Part shown: in pieces, positions 1-6,201 of the stretch
How positions within the stretch are numbered: position 1 is the first letter of the stretch
How the letters are laid out: the number at the start of each line of letters is the position of its first letter
Assembly: GCA_039815415.1 (NCBI GenBank)
Contig: JBCBZH010000174.1
Coordinates: 1-9,264, forward strand
Direction of reading: 5' to 3'
Length of the DNA stretch: 9,264 nt
Origin: JBCBZH01 sp039815415
Lineage (GTDB): Bacteria > Bacteroidota > Rhodothermia > Rhodothermales > Rubricoccaceae
Translations under genes and position numbers: made by a program
Notes under the pieces: model-generated
The model's input: the letters and a program-made list of their open reading frames with translations, nothing else
Database searches by the model: none
What the model was told of the DNA's origin: nothing

Positions 1-70
1 CATCGGCGCGGCCTTCCTCGCCGGATCCGCAAGCGGCGGTGGAGGCGGAGATGTCACCCCTGCCGAGTAA
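1..70 (+). CDS. C-terminal end of an upstream gene, probably flagellar L-ring protein FlgH
   Basis: Only the last 22 complete codons are present, read from base 2 and ending in TAA at 68-70. The residues run from a short hydrophobic stretch (IGAAFLAGS) into a run of five glycines and end DVTPAE. The stop lies three bases before the flgI start, so the gene belongs to the same transcription unit. FlgH (L-ring lipoprotein) is the usual neighbour before flgI and is the best guess from gene order. The visible tail itself is not diagnostic, and FlgA or another flagellar gene is possible. Confidence 0.5.
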   Translation, partial: IGAAFLAGSASGGGGGDVTPAE

Positions 71-73
71 TCC

Positions 74-1192
74 ATGCACCGCCTTCTCCTCCTACTCCTG
101 CTGGCCGCCATCGCCAGCCCGACGATCACCGCTCAGACGACCGCGAACGCCCGTTTGAAAGAGGTGGTGGTGCCTGCAGACGCCGCGCCGCTTCAGCTGA
201 CAGGCTACGGGCTGGTGGTCGGCCTGGACCGCACCGGCGACCGGGCTCGCGGACGCTCCGGCTCTGCCTACACGGTGCAGAGCATCGCCAACATGCTGGA
301 GCGCTTCGGCATTGACGTGGATGCGCGCTCGCTGGGCTCTCGAAACGCCGCCGCGGTGATGGTCACAGCCACCCTCGACCCTTTTGCAGGTCCCGGCTCC
401 GCGATGGACGTGACGGTCGCCTCGCTCGGGGATGCCCGGTCTCTCGCAGGCGGCATCCTCCTCCAGACGCCGATGCAAGACATGGCCTCCGGCACGAGCG
501 ACATCTACGCGATGGCGCAGGGTCCGGTCCTCACCGGAACGCTCCTGGCGTCGGCGGCGGGCACCAGCACGCGCACGGGTCCCACCAACACCGGACGCGT
601 CCCCGGCGGAGGGCGCGTGATCCAGGCACCGGAGATCGCGCTTCCCACCGGACCGCTCGACCTCGTCCTTCGCCAGCCCGACTTCACCAACGCCGCCGCA
701 GTTGCTGATGTCATCAACCAGACCTATCCCGACGCCGCGACAGCCATCCATGCTGGCCTCGTTCGCGTGGAGGTGCCGACCGATGCCGGGGGCCCAGCAG
801 GCCTGATGGCCGCCCTTGAAGGCCTCCGCGTAGACCTGGATGTCCCGGCTCGCGTGGTCGTCAACGAGCGCACAGGCACCATCGTCGCTGGAGGCGCGGT
901 GTCCATCTCGGAGGTCATGATCACCTATGGCGCCCTCACCATCTCGACCGCTGTGGACCCGGTGGTCTCCCAACCGAACCCCTTCGGGCAGGGGGAGACC
1001 GCACAGGCCCGCGTGGGCACCACGGACATCGACCAGCAGCCCGTCCGCTCCGTCGTCCTCCAGCCGAACACCACCATCTCCGAGCTGGCGGCGGCGCTCA
1101 ACGAACTCGGGCTCTCCGCCCGCGACGTGATCGCCGTGTTCCAGGCCATCGACCGCGCTGGCGCGCTCCAGGGCGAGTTGGTGGTGTTGTAG
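74..1192 (+). CDS. flgI: Flagellar P-ring protein FlgI
   Basis: FlgI builds the periplasmic P ring, the peptidoglycan-level bushing around the flagellar rod. The protein has 372 residues, normal for the family. Residues 1-20 are a Sec signal peptide with a run of leucines and a likely cut after TITA. The mature protein opens with the family block RLKEVV and then GYGLVVGLDRTGDRARG (about 44-60). These are followed by YTVQSIANMLERFGI (66-80), AAVMVTATLDPFAGPGS, SLGDARSLAGG and YAMAQGPVLTG, all typical of FlgI. The ATG sits three bases after the upstream stop with no Shine-Dalgarno site, but the signal peptide fixes the start. The ring implies an outer membrane. It should act with FlgH (L ring) and FlgA (chaperone), which lie outside or only partly inside this window. 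Confidence 0.96.
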   Translation: MHRLLLLLLLAAIASPTITAQTTANARLKEVVVPADAAPLQLTGYGLVVGLDRTGDRARGRSGSAYTVQSIANMLERFGIDVDARSLGSRNAAAVMVTATLDPFAGPGSAMDVTVASLGDARSLAGGILLQTPMQDMASGTSDIYAMAQGPVLTGTLLASAAGTSTRTGPTNTGRVPGGGRVIQAPEIALPTGPLDLVLRQPDFTNAAAVADVINQTYPDAATAIHAGLVRVEVPTDAGGPAGLMAALEGLRVDLDVPARVVVNERTGTIVAGGAVSISEVMITYGALTISTAVDPVVSQPNPFGQGETAQARVGTTDIDQQPVRSVVLQPNTTISELAAALNELGLSARDVIAVFQAIDRAGALQGELVVL

Positions 1193-1201
1193 GAGGCCTC
1201 G

Positions 1202-1248
1202 GGGATGGAGGGATGAGAACTCACCTTCAGCCCAAATCCCTCCGTCCC
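1202..1248 (+). promoter_or_regulatory. Intercistronic hairpin between flgI and flgJ
   Basis: Bases 1202-1214 can pair with 1236-1248 in the RNA: 13 pairs, of which one is a G-U wobble, around a 21-base loop. A second, mutually exclusive pairing is possible between AGGGATGAG (1209-1217) and CTCATCCCT (1248-1256). The stem ends 16 bases before the flgJ ATG. There is no T-run, so it does not look like a simple terminator. A processing, stability or partial read-through element that sets the flgI to flgJ ratio is an inference. Confidence 0.5.
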
Positions 1249-1264
1249 TCATCCCTGATCCCTC
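1236..1264 (+). repeat. Short tandem heptamers ATCCCTS just before flgJ
   Basis: ATCCCTC (1236-1242), ATCCCTG (1251-1257) and ATCCCTC (1258-1264) plus a TCCCTC at 1245-1250 form a small pyrimidine-rich array that ends at the flgJ start codon. It replaces any ribosome-binding site and supplies the right arm of the intercistronic hairpin. Its origin may be simple-repeat slippage. Confidence 0.45.
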
Positions 1265-1612
1265 ATGAATCCTGTCTCTCCTCTCACCGCCTCGGTAGCT
1301 CCACCGCGCGACGCCAGCTCGCCGGAGGAGGCCGCGCGCCAGTTCGAGTCTCTGCTGGTCCGCCAGTTCGTGGAGGTGATGACCAAGGATCTGTTCGACA
1401 CCGAGGCGGAAAGCATGCTTACCGGCCAGGCCGACCTCCAGCGCGACACACTCACGGACACGCTCACGGAGCATCTCGTGGAAAGCGGCACGTTTGGCGT
1501 GGCCGAGCTGATGATCCAGCAGTGGAAAGACGCGGGGCGGATCCCCGCCGAGGCGCTGGCGACTCAAGGCCGGCCGCCGTTCATCGATAACCCTTCGGAC
1601 ACCCAGCCATGA
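1265..1612 (+). CDS. flgJ: Flagellar rod-binding protein FlgJ, minimal single-domain form
   Basis: The 115-residue protein matches only the N-terminal rod-binding (rod cap) half of enterobacterial FlgJ. Key stretches are ARQFESLLVRQFVEVMTKDL (24-43), then MLTGQADLQRDTLTDTLTEH (51-70) and FGVAELMIQQW (77-87). It helps rod subunits assemble in the periplasm. There is no glycosyl hydrolase 73 (muramidase) domain, so the peptidoglycan hole must be opened by a separate lytic enzyme, as in many non-enterobacterial flagella. No signal peptide is seen, as expected for a substrate of the flagellar export apparatus. It lies 72 bases after flgI, and its TGA overlaps the next ATG (ATGA), suggesting translational coupling. 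Confidence 0.9.
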   Translation: MNPVSPLTASVAPPRDASSPEEAARQFESLLVRQFVEVMTKDLFDTEAESMLTGQADLQRDTLTDTLTEHLVESGTFGVAELMIQQWKDAGRIPAEALATQGRPPFIDNPSDTQP

Positions 1613-2025
1613 CCTCCCCATTCGCTCCCGAGTGTGAGGCTCTCGCCGCCGTCGCCCAGAGCGCCCGCGCTCAACTCGACGCCCTCCGAACCGGCTCCCC
1701 GGATGCCTTCGAGGACGCCGCTGCACACACACTCGATGCCGTTGCCGAGCTGGATCGACGCCGCTCGGCCCGCGTCCGCCGCATGACTGCTCCTGATTCC
1801 GTCCCTGCCACTCCCGATGCCCGGTCGGCGCTCGAAGCCGCCGCCGCCGATGCGCGCGCGGCCTGCGACGAGCTGGAGGTGGCTCTCCAGAACGCCGTGG
1901 CGCTGGGGCGCGACCTGATTGGTGCCTGGCAACAAATGGCCCAGCCCTCCACGTCGCAGGTTTATACGGCCAGCGGCGCCGTGGGATCGGCGTCGTCCGG
2001 TGGGCACGTGCACCAGACGGGCTGA
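1609..2025 (+). CDS. flgN: FlgN-like export chaperone for FlgK and FlgL (probable)
   Basis: This 138-residue soluble, alanine-rich helical protein starts with an ATG overlapping the flgJ stop. Two predicted helical segments (about 8-60 and 72-112) are joined by a proline-rich linker. The tail QVYTASGAVGSA followed by glycines is like the end of FlgN-family proteins. FlgN is a cytoplasmic chaperone that keeps FlgK and FlgL soluble and presents them to the export gate. Here the gene sits directly before exactly those two clients. The family diverges strongly in sequence, so position carries much of the argument. A generic small flagellar coiled-coil protein is the alternative. Confidence 0.68.
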   Translation: MTSPFAPECEALAAVAQSARAQLDALRTGSPDAFEDAAAHTLDAVAELDRRRSARVRRMTAPDSVPATPDARSALEAAAADARAACDELEVALQNAVALGRDLIGAWQQMAQPSTSQVYTASGAVGSASSGGHVHQTG

Positions 2026-2037
2026 TCCCCCAATGCC

Positions 2038-3393
2038 ATGAGCATCCAGAGCCTCTACGCAACCGCCCGCCGGTCGCTGCTTGCCAACCAGGCAGCCACC
2101 AACGCGACCGGCCAGAACATCGCCAATGCCAACACGCCGGGCTACACGCGGCGCCAGGTTCAGCTGCGGTCCATTCCTCCAACGCGCGGCGGCGTGTTCT
2201 TCCATGGCATCCCGAACGCCGGCGGAGGCGCCGGTGTCGAGTCGTTCAACCGCGTGCGGAGCCAGATTCTGGATGTGGCCGTCCGCAAGGGGCAGGCCGG
2301 AAGCGGCGGTGCCGGTGAAAGCGCGGCGCTGCTTGCCACCCTGGAAAGCCAGCTCGCGCCCGACGGCGGCGATGGCTTCCTCGAAGCCGTCAGCTCGTTC
2401 TTCGATGCGTGGGGCGACGTGGCGGATGCTCCCACAGACCTGGGCGTCCGCGACGCCCTCCTGAGCGCCGCCGACCGCCTCGCCCACACCCTCCAGGGCG
2501 CCGACGAACGCCTCCGTGCCTTCGGCCGCTCGGTCGAGACCGACCTCAGCGCCACCGTAGATCACACCAACCAGCTTCTGAGAGAGGTCGCTGATCTCAA
2601 CGGCTCCATCCGTACCTCCAACTCTCAAGGAGCACTGGACCCGGATGCCCTCGACCGTCGAGACGCCATTATCGACGAACTCTCGGCACTGGGACCCTTC
2701 ACCGCGCGCTACGAGGACAACGGAACCGTCACGCTCACCATCGACGGCATGGTGGCCGTCCAAGACCTCGAAGCACGGCCGTTGCGCGTCACCCTGCCGC
2801 CAGAAACCGACGTCGCCTCTGTCTATGCCGATGGCGGCTCACGCCCGCTCCGCTTCGGCGGCTCCAACGACGGGGCGATCGGTGCCCAGGTCTACCTGCT
2901 CGGCTCCACACTTCCCGACGCGCTGGCGTCTCTGAACGCGCTGGCGGCAGAGATCGTGAACGGCGTCAACGGCGTCCATATCGGCGGGACGGGCCTCGAT
3001 GGCGGCACCAACCGCGACTTTTTCGACCCTGCGGGCACCCTGGCCGCCACCATCTCCGTCAGCTCGAGCCTCACTTCCGATGGAATCGCTGCAGGCACCG
3101 GCGCACCCGGAGATGCCAGCCTTGCCACCTCCATCTTTGGGCTGGGCAACGCCACACACGAGTCCGCAACCCGGTTGCTCTCCGGTATAGGCGCGAAGGT
3201 CCGCGCGTCCACGGCAGAGGCGCAGGCAAACGCTGCCTACACCGACCATGCGATGGCCCTCCGCGACGGCGTCTCGAAGGTGTCGCTGGATGAGGAGATG
3301 GCGAACCTGATTCAGTATCAGCAGGCCTACGCCGCGTCCGCCCGCGTCCTCGAAACGGCAGAATCGCTGTTCGACACTCTCCTGACCCTCTAG
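2038..3393 (+). CDS. flgK: Flagellar hook-associated protein 1, FlgK
   Basis: FlgK forms the first ring of the hook-filament junction and is exported through the flagellar type III apparatus. The N-terminus carries the axial-protein signature NIANANTPGYTR (about 27-38) in a helical region with no Sec signal. The C-terminus has NLIQYQQAYAASARV (about 423-437), the other half of the coiled-coil D0 domain shared by rod, hook and HAP1 proteins. With 451 residues it is about 100 shorter than the E. coli protein, the loss falling in the variable outer domains in the middle. The start is the ATG at 2038, 12 bases after the flgN-like stop. A second ATG at 2033 is out of frame. Two copies of the CGTCAGCTCG word lie inside it (2388 and 3057), both read as V-S-S. 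Confidence 0.95.
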   Translation: MSIQSLYATARRSLLANQAATNATGQNIANANTPGYTRRQVQLRSIPPTRGGVFFHGIPNAGGGAGVESFNRVRSQILDVAVRKGQAGSGGAGESAALLATLESQLAPDGGDGFLEAVSSFFDAWGDVADAPTDLGVRDALLSAADRLAHTLQGADERLRAFGRSVETDLSATVDHTNQLLREVADLNGSIRTSNSQGALDPDALDRRDAIIDELSALGPFTARYEDNGTVTLTIDGMVAVQDLEARPLRVTLPPETDVASVYADGGSRPLRFGGSNDGAIGAQVYLLGSTLPDALASLNALAAEIVNGVNGVHIGGTGLDGGTNRDFFDPAGTLAATISVSSSLTSDGIAAGTGAPGDASLATSIFGLGNATHESATRLLSGIGAKVRASTAEAQANAAYTDHAMALRDGVSKVSLDEEMANLIQYQQAYAASARVLETAESLFDTLLTL

Positions 3394-3397
3394 AGCG

Positions 3398-4282
3398 ATG
3401 TCCCGCCCCATTCAATCTGCGCTCAACCGGTCCATCGCCTACGGAGCCCCGGGCCGCCAGCTCGGCCGCACCCGCGACGCGCTGAACACGCTCAACACCC
3501 AGCTGGCGACAGGCATGCGGATCCTGAAGCCCTCGGACGACCCGAGTGGCTTCGACCAAGCCAAGGGGCTGACTCGGTTGCAGGAGCGACTCGCTCAGCA
3601 CCAGCGCAGCATCAGCGCGGCGACGCTCTGGACCGACCAGACGCAGGTGGAGCTGGACGCGCTCAGCGAGATCTTTTCGACGGCCAAGGAAACCGGCTTG
3701 CGTGGCGCCAACGGTGTCCTCGGATACGAGGACCTCGCCAAGCAAGTAGAATCGCTGCGCGCGGAGGCCATCGACCGGCTCAACGCCACCAGCAACGGCG
3801 AGTACCTGTTCGCGGGCAATGAGACCAAGACCGCTCCCATCGACGCCTCCGGCGCCATCGCAGCCGGCGACTTCTCCGGACAACGCCAGCGCGAGATCGC
3901 CCCTGGCGTCACCGTCACGCTGAACACCACAGAGGCTCTCCAGGTGGACGGGGTCTCCACGCCAGATCGCCTCCAGGCGCTCGCCGACGCCCTTCGGACG
4001 GAAGACCAGTCGGCCATCACCGCAGCGCTCGAAGGCATCGATGCCGGCGTGGACCACTACATCCGGCTGGGCGGCCTCAATGGCAACACCGTTCGGACGC
4101 TTCAGAACGCCAGCGCGATGATCGAGCAGCAGGATGTCATCCTGGGCGAGCGCAGGGCGTCCATCGAGGAAATCGACCTGGCCGAAACGCTGAGCGCGAT
4201 CCAGCTTCGCCAGACCGGCCTCGAGGCCGCACTCCGCGCGACGGCGGCCTCCATCCAGCAGTCGCTGGTGAACTACCTGTAA
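3398..4282 (+). CDS. flgL: Flagellar hook-associated protein 3, FlgL
   Basis: FlgL is the second junction protein, placed between FlgK and the flagellin filament. The 294-residue protein has the flagellin-like N-terminal coiled coil with TLNTQLATGMRILKPSDDPS (31-50), the PSDDP turn being the family hallmark. It also has the flagellin-like C-terminal helix DLAETLSAIQLRQTGLEAAL followed by a short end at VNYL. The start follows the flgK stop by four bases, so the two junction proteins are probably made together. It is the last flagellar gene here, and no classical terminator with a T-run follows it. The word CGCCAGCTCG at 3455-3464 encodes R-Q-L. Confidence 0.94.
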   Translation: MSRPIQSALNRSIAYGAPGRQLGRTRDALNTLNTQLATGMRILKPSDDPSGFDQAKGLTRLQERLAQHQRSISAATLWTDQTQVELDALSEIFSTAKETGLRGANGVLGYEDLAKQVESLRAEAIDRLNATSNGEYLFAGNETKTAPIDASGAIAAGDFSGQRQREIAPGVTVTLNTTEALQVDGVSTPDRLQALADALRTEDQSAITAALEGIDAGVDHYIRLGGLNGNTVRTLQNASAMIEQQDVILGERRASIEEIDLAETLSAIQLRQTGLEAALRATAASIQQSLVNYL

Positions 4283-4379
4283 GACCGATCTGGAGCCTTG
4301 ATGTCGGGATGGCGGGCCACGTTTACTCCACCCCAATGAGTCATTCCCGCGAAGGCGCAGGACCGCTAGGTTCTGGTTT

Positions 4380-4495
4380 GTCATCCTGAACGTATGTGAA
4401 GGATCTCAACGCCGAGGGCGGCTTTGGCTGTTGGCAGCCACGACCTAGGGGCTTGGCGTTGAGATTTCTCGTCGCTTCGCTTCCCTCGGAATGAC
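4380..4495. repeat. MITE/REP-like intergenic element with terminal and internal inverted repeats
   Basis: The ends are inverted copies, GTCATCCTGA on the left and the reverse complement GTCATTCCGA on the right (8 of 10). Further in, ATCTCAACGCC (4403-4413) and GGCGTTGAGAT (4455-4465) are a perfect 11-base inverted repeat. The pattern GTCATyC...GAA...GATCTC with a GGAATGAC right end is familiar from short non-coding elements scattered between genes in many Gram-negative genomes. There is no transposase, so spread would need one supplied elsewhere. Its fold could slow or end transcripts leaving flgL. Confidence 0.7.
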
Positions 4496-4584
4496 AGGAG
4501 GTGAGGGGTTTGAGGCGAGCACGTAGCGGCCCTGTCGCGAAGGCGGGAGCCGAAGGCCGGTCTTTCACCGACCCATACGGCGCC

Positions 4585-4615
4585 CTCGAGCTGACGAAGG
4601 GTTCGCCAGCTCGAG
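4585..4615 (-). terminator. Hairpin after the nucleotidyltransferase gene, built from two inverted CGYCAGCTCG words
   Basis: CTCGAGCTG (4585-4593) pairs perfectly with CAGCTCGAG (4607-4615). After one mismatch, CGAA (4595-4598) pairs with TTCG (4602-4605) around a GGG loop. It starts two bases beyond the minus-strand stop codon, which is where an intrinsic terminator would sit. No T-run follows on either strand, so termination is inferred from position and stem strength. The arms are CGAGCTGACG (4587-4596) and CGCCAGCTCG (4604-4613), members of the word family described separately. Confidence 0.6.
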
Positions 4616-4617
4616 CC

Positions 4618-5169
4618 TTACTCGAGGTCGAGGAAAGTCTGATCGAGTGCCTGGATTGTCCTCAGTCCTAGCGCGGAATCAAATTCACGGAGCCACAGCC
4701 GGACGTAGCTCACATCCACATCGGGCTGGCGGAGAAGAACGCCTCGAACGTCTTCGAGGTCGCGTGGCCGTCCGGCGACCAGCTTCTGGATGACCAGGTC
4801 TTCGACCGACGTGAACAGCACAGGCGTCTCCTGAATCTCGACGGATCGGACGCGCTCCATCGCCGTGCGCTCGTATCCGGCGTAGGAAAACACGAGGTCG
4901 ATTCGGATGCCGGTCTCCGCGTCCTCGCAAGGCAAGACGAGCGTTTCTGCAACAAACGGCTCAGGATCAACGAGCGGACGCAGGCTCACGGCGTTGAGGA
5001 GATCCAGCACATCCGTCAGCCGATCCGGAGCCACACCGAGCGTGATGTCGATGTCCTGGGTCAGACGCGGAGCGCCATACAGCAGGACTGCCTGCCCCCC
5101 GATGACCATGTAGGGGATTGCGGCGTCTGCGAGGGCCCGAGCCAGCCTAGCGAGGAGCGTCTCGAACAT
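4618..5169 (-). CDS. AbiEii/MNT-type nucleotidyltransferase, candidate toxin
   Basis: The 183-residue protein has a minimal nucleotidyltransferase fold of the AbiEii/DUF6036 kind. It shows the GG...D-x-D signature (GGQAVLLYG at 24-32, then D39 and D41 in TQDIDITL), a third acidic residue in IRIDLVF (D91), and the later motif SVEDLVIQKLVAGRPRDLED (121-140) with K129, R134 and D137. Such enzymes move a nucleotide onto a target; in AbiE and MenT systems the relatives are toxins acting on tRNA or nucleotides. I chose the ATG at 5169 because the residues upstream in this frame are low-complexity shadow of the neighbouring gene. It overlaps the 73-residue partner gene by 23 bases, so the pair is probably translated together. 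Whether it is a toxin or a housekeeping modifier cannot be told from sequence. Confidence 0.85.
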   Translation of the reverse strand: MFETLLARLARALADAAIPYMVIGGQAVLLYGAPRLTQDIDITLGVAPDRLTDVLDLLNAVSLRPLVDPEPFVAETLVLPCEDAETGIRIDLVFSYAGYERTAMERVRSVEIQETPVLFTSVEDLVIQKLVAGRPRDLEDVRGVLLRQPDVDVSYVRLWLREFDSALGLRTIQALDQTFLDLE

Positions 5170-5368
5170 CGAGCCGGTTGAGAATGCGAGCCCGCCGGAT
5201 GTCCACCTCAATGCCCTCCAGCCGGTCTTTGGGCGGCCACACACCCAGCGCGATGGCCTCTTGCCGAAGGGCCTCCACGATGCGAAGGTTTTGCGCATGG
5301 TCCACGGGCCGCTCCCGAGCGAGCTGGCGGTCGAGGTCCGCAAGGCGGGTGTAGTCGGGCCGACGCAT
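5147..5368 (-). CDS. Small unnamed protein, partner of the nucleotidyltransferase (candidate antitoxin)
   Basis: This 73-residue gene starts at the ATG complementary to 5366-5368 and ends inside the start of the nucleotidyltransferase gene. It reads MRRPDYTRLADLDRQLARE, then a helix NLRIVEALRQEAIALGV (27-43), a PPKD turn (45-48) and a conserved-looking IEVDIRRARILN (53-64). I recall small proteins with the same helix, PPKDPLEGIEVDI-type motif and position next to DUF6036/AbiEii nucleotidyltransferases in other bacteria. No DNA-binding motif is obvious. Size, order (small gene first) and overlap fit an antitoxin, but the partner could instead be a structural subunit. The frame is real rather than shadow because it ends in a tight coupled overlap and has an ordinary amino-acid mix. 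Confidence 0.75.
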   Translation of the reverse strand: MRRPDYTRLADLDRQLARERPVDHAQNLRIVEALRQEAIALGVWPPKDRLEGIEVDIRRARILNRLDVRDAPR

Positions 5369-5407
5369 GGCGTAGTGTACGGACGCCCTCACCCGCTCGA
5401 GCCCGTC
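5369..5407. promoter_or_regulatory. Short divergent promoter region
   Basis: Only 39 bases separate the divergent start codons of the minus-strand cassette (5368) and the methyltransferase (5408). Both promoters must lie here or inside the opposite gene. On the minus strand TACACT (5374-5379) is a 4-of-6 match to a -10 hexamer but would leave almost no leader. No clear -35 is seen. Leaderless or overlapping transcription is likely; the exact sites are not supported. Confidence 0.3.
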
Positions 5408-6115
5408 ATGCCCAAAGCCACCGTCGACGAGATCCGCGCCCGCTTCGACGCCGACGTGGAGCGCTTCTCCACCCTCGCCACCGGCCAGAGCACGACCATC
5501 GACGCACCGCTCGTCCTCGAGCTGATCGCCGAGGCCGCCGCCGCCACCACGCCCCACGCCACCCACCTGCTCGACATCGGCTGCGGCGCGGGCAACTACG
5601 CGCTCCGGCTCCTGCAGGAGATTCCAGCCCTGAACATCGATCTGGTGGACCTGAGCCAGCCCATGCTGGACCGCGCCCGACAGCGCGTCGGGGCCGCTAC
5701 CGATGGGGAGGTGCAAACCATCCAGTCCGACATCCGCCAGCTCGAGCTGGCGGAGAACCAGTACGACCTCGTGGTGACGGCCATGACGCTGCACCACCTC
5801 CGCACCGAGGCGGAGTGGGAGGCAGTGTTCGCTGCGGTCTACCGTTCGCTCAAGCCCGGTGGCTCGTTCTGGCTTGCGGACCTCATCACGCATGACATCG
5901 AGGCGGTGCAGGCCCTGATGTGGCGCCGCTACGGCGAGTACCTGACGGATCTCCGGGATTCTGCCTACCGGGACCATGTGTTCGCGTACGTCGCGCACGA
6001 GGACTCGCCCCGGTCGCTTCCGTTTCAACTGGACCTGCTCCGCCGCATCGGGTTTCGCCAGCTCGACGTGCTCCACAAGACAAGCGTGTTTGCGGCCTTC
6101 GGAGCGGTGAGATAA
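5408..6115 (+). CDS. Class I SAM-dependent methyltransferase, substrate unknown
   Basis: The 235-residue protein has the Rossmann methyltransferase motifs in order. Motif I is LLDIGCGAGNYAL (54-66), which binds S-adenosylmethionine. The acidic residue after beta-2 is in IDLVDLSQPMLDRA (77-90). QSDIRQLEL (106-114) is followed by YDLVVTAMTLHHL (119-131) and SLKPGGSFWLADLI (147-160). The N-terminal stretch RFDADVERFSTLATGQSTTI (12-31) is distinctive of a subgroup I cannot name. The C-terminus (about 169-235) has an aromatic patch, YRDHVFAYVAHED, that may form the substrate lid. I took the ATG at 5408, because the open frame upstream runs antisense through the small partner gene. It contains a perfect palindrome at 5733-5754. 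Small-molecule or RNA methylation are both possible. Confidence 0.88.
   Translation: MPKATVDEIRARFDADVERFSTLATGQSTTIDAPLVLELIAEAAAATTPHATHLLDIGCGAGNYALRLLQEIPALNIDLVDLSQPMLDRARQRVGAATDGEVQTIQSDIRQLELAENQYDLVVTAMTLHHLRTEAEWEAVFAAVYRSLKPGGSFWLADLITHDIEAVQALMWRRYGEYLTDLRDSAYRDHVFAYVAHEDSPRSLPFQLDLLRRIGFRQLDVLHKTSVFAAFGAVR
5733..5754. repeat. 22-base perfect palindrome made of two overlapping CGCCAGCTCG words
   Basis: The palindrome is centred between 5743 and 5744, with half-site TCCGCCAGCTC. It contains CGCCAGCTCG on the plus strand (5735-5744) and on the minus strand (5743-5752), sharing two bases. It lies inside the methyltransferase gene, where it encodes R-Q-L-E-L-A-E. Confidence 0.9.
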
Positions 6116-6201
6116 CGATCCGAACGGCAACGAGCTGGCGCCGGGCGGAACTGGACCGCACCGTTCAGGGTCGAGGGGACGTCTGTTCTCTCTTTCTGAC
6201 C

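Larger units (their letters stand above)
4283..4617. other. Gene-free stretch between flgL and the minus-strand cassette
   Basis: I see no credible gene here. It holds nested inverted repeats centred on a MITE/REP-like element (4380-4495). An outer imperfect pair surrounds it: CAGGACCGCTA at 4358-4368 and TAGCGGCCCTG at 4524-4534, 10 of 11 complementary. CGCGAAGGCG also occurs twice, at 4348-4357 and 4536-4545. A hairpin lies at the right edge (4585-4615). Transcription converges here from flgL and from the minus-strand cassette. Confidence 0.75.

Noticed and set aside
92..2182. A long open frame on the minus strand across flgI, flgJ, the flgN-like gene and the start of flgK
   Set aside because: It runs antisense through genes with clear family matches, is rich in Arg, Gly and His as expected of a high-GC shadow frame, and shows no domain.
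4341..4568. A 75-codon minus-strand frame in the intergenic region
   Set aside because: Its peptide (CHSEGSEATRNL, SFTYVQDDK) is just the translation of the repeat element's inverted ends, a well-known source of false genes.
5170..5343. N-terminal extension of the nucleotidyltransferase to 5343
   Set aside because: The extra 58 residues are Trp/Arg/Ser-rich shadow of the partner gene in another frame; family proteins begin close to the MFETLLARL start.
5261..5407. N-terminal extension of the methyltransferase from an earlier in-frame ATG at 5261
   Set aside because: It would lie antisense over the small cassette gene and adds residues before the conserved N-terminal block; the ATG at 5408 fits the family better.
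5920..6201. Upstream extension of the sugar dehydrogenase frame to 5920
   Set aside because: It overlaps the methyltransferase by almost 200 bases and would bury the signal peptide in the middle of the protein.
6116..6201. Possible promoter or terminator between the methyltransferase and the dehydrogenase
   Set aside because: Only a weak 6-base inverted repeat (6122-6127 with 6161-6166) and one copy of the CGCCAGCTCG word are visible; no convincing -10/-35 or T-run.
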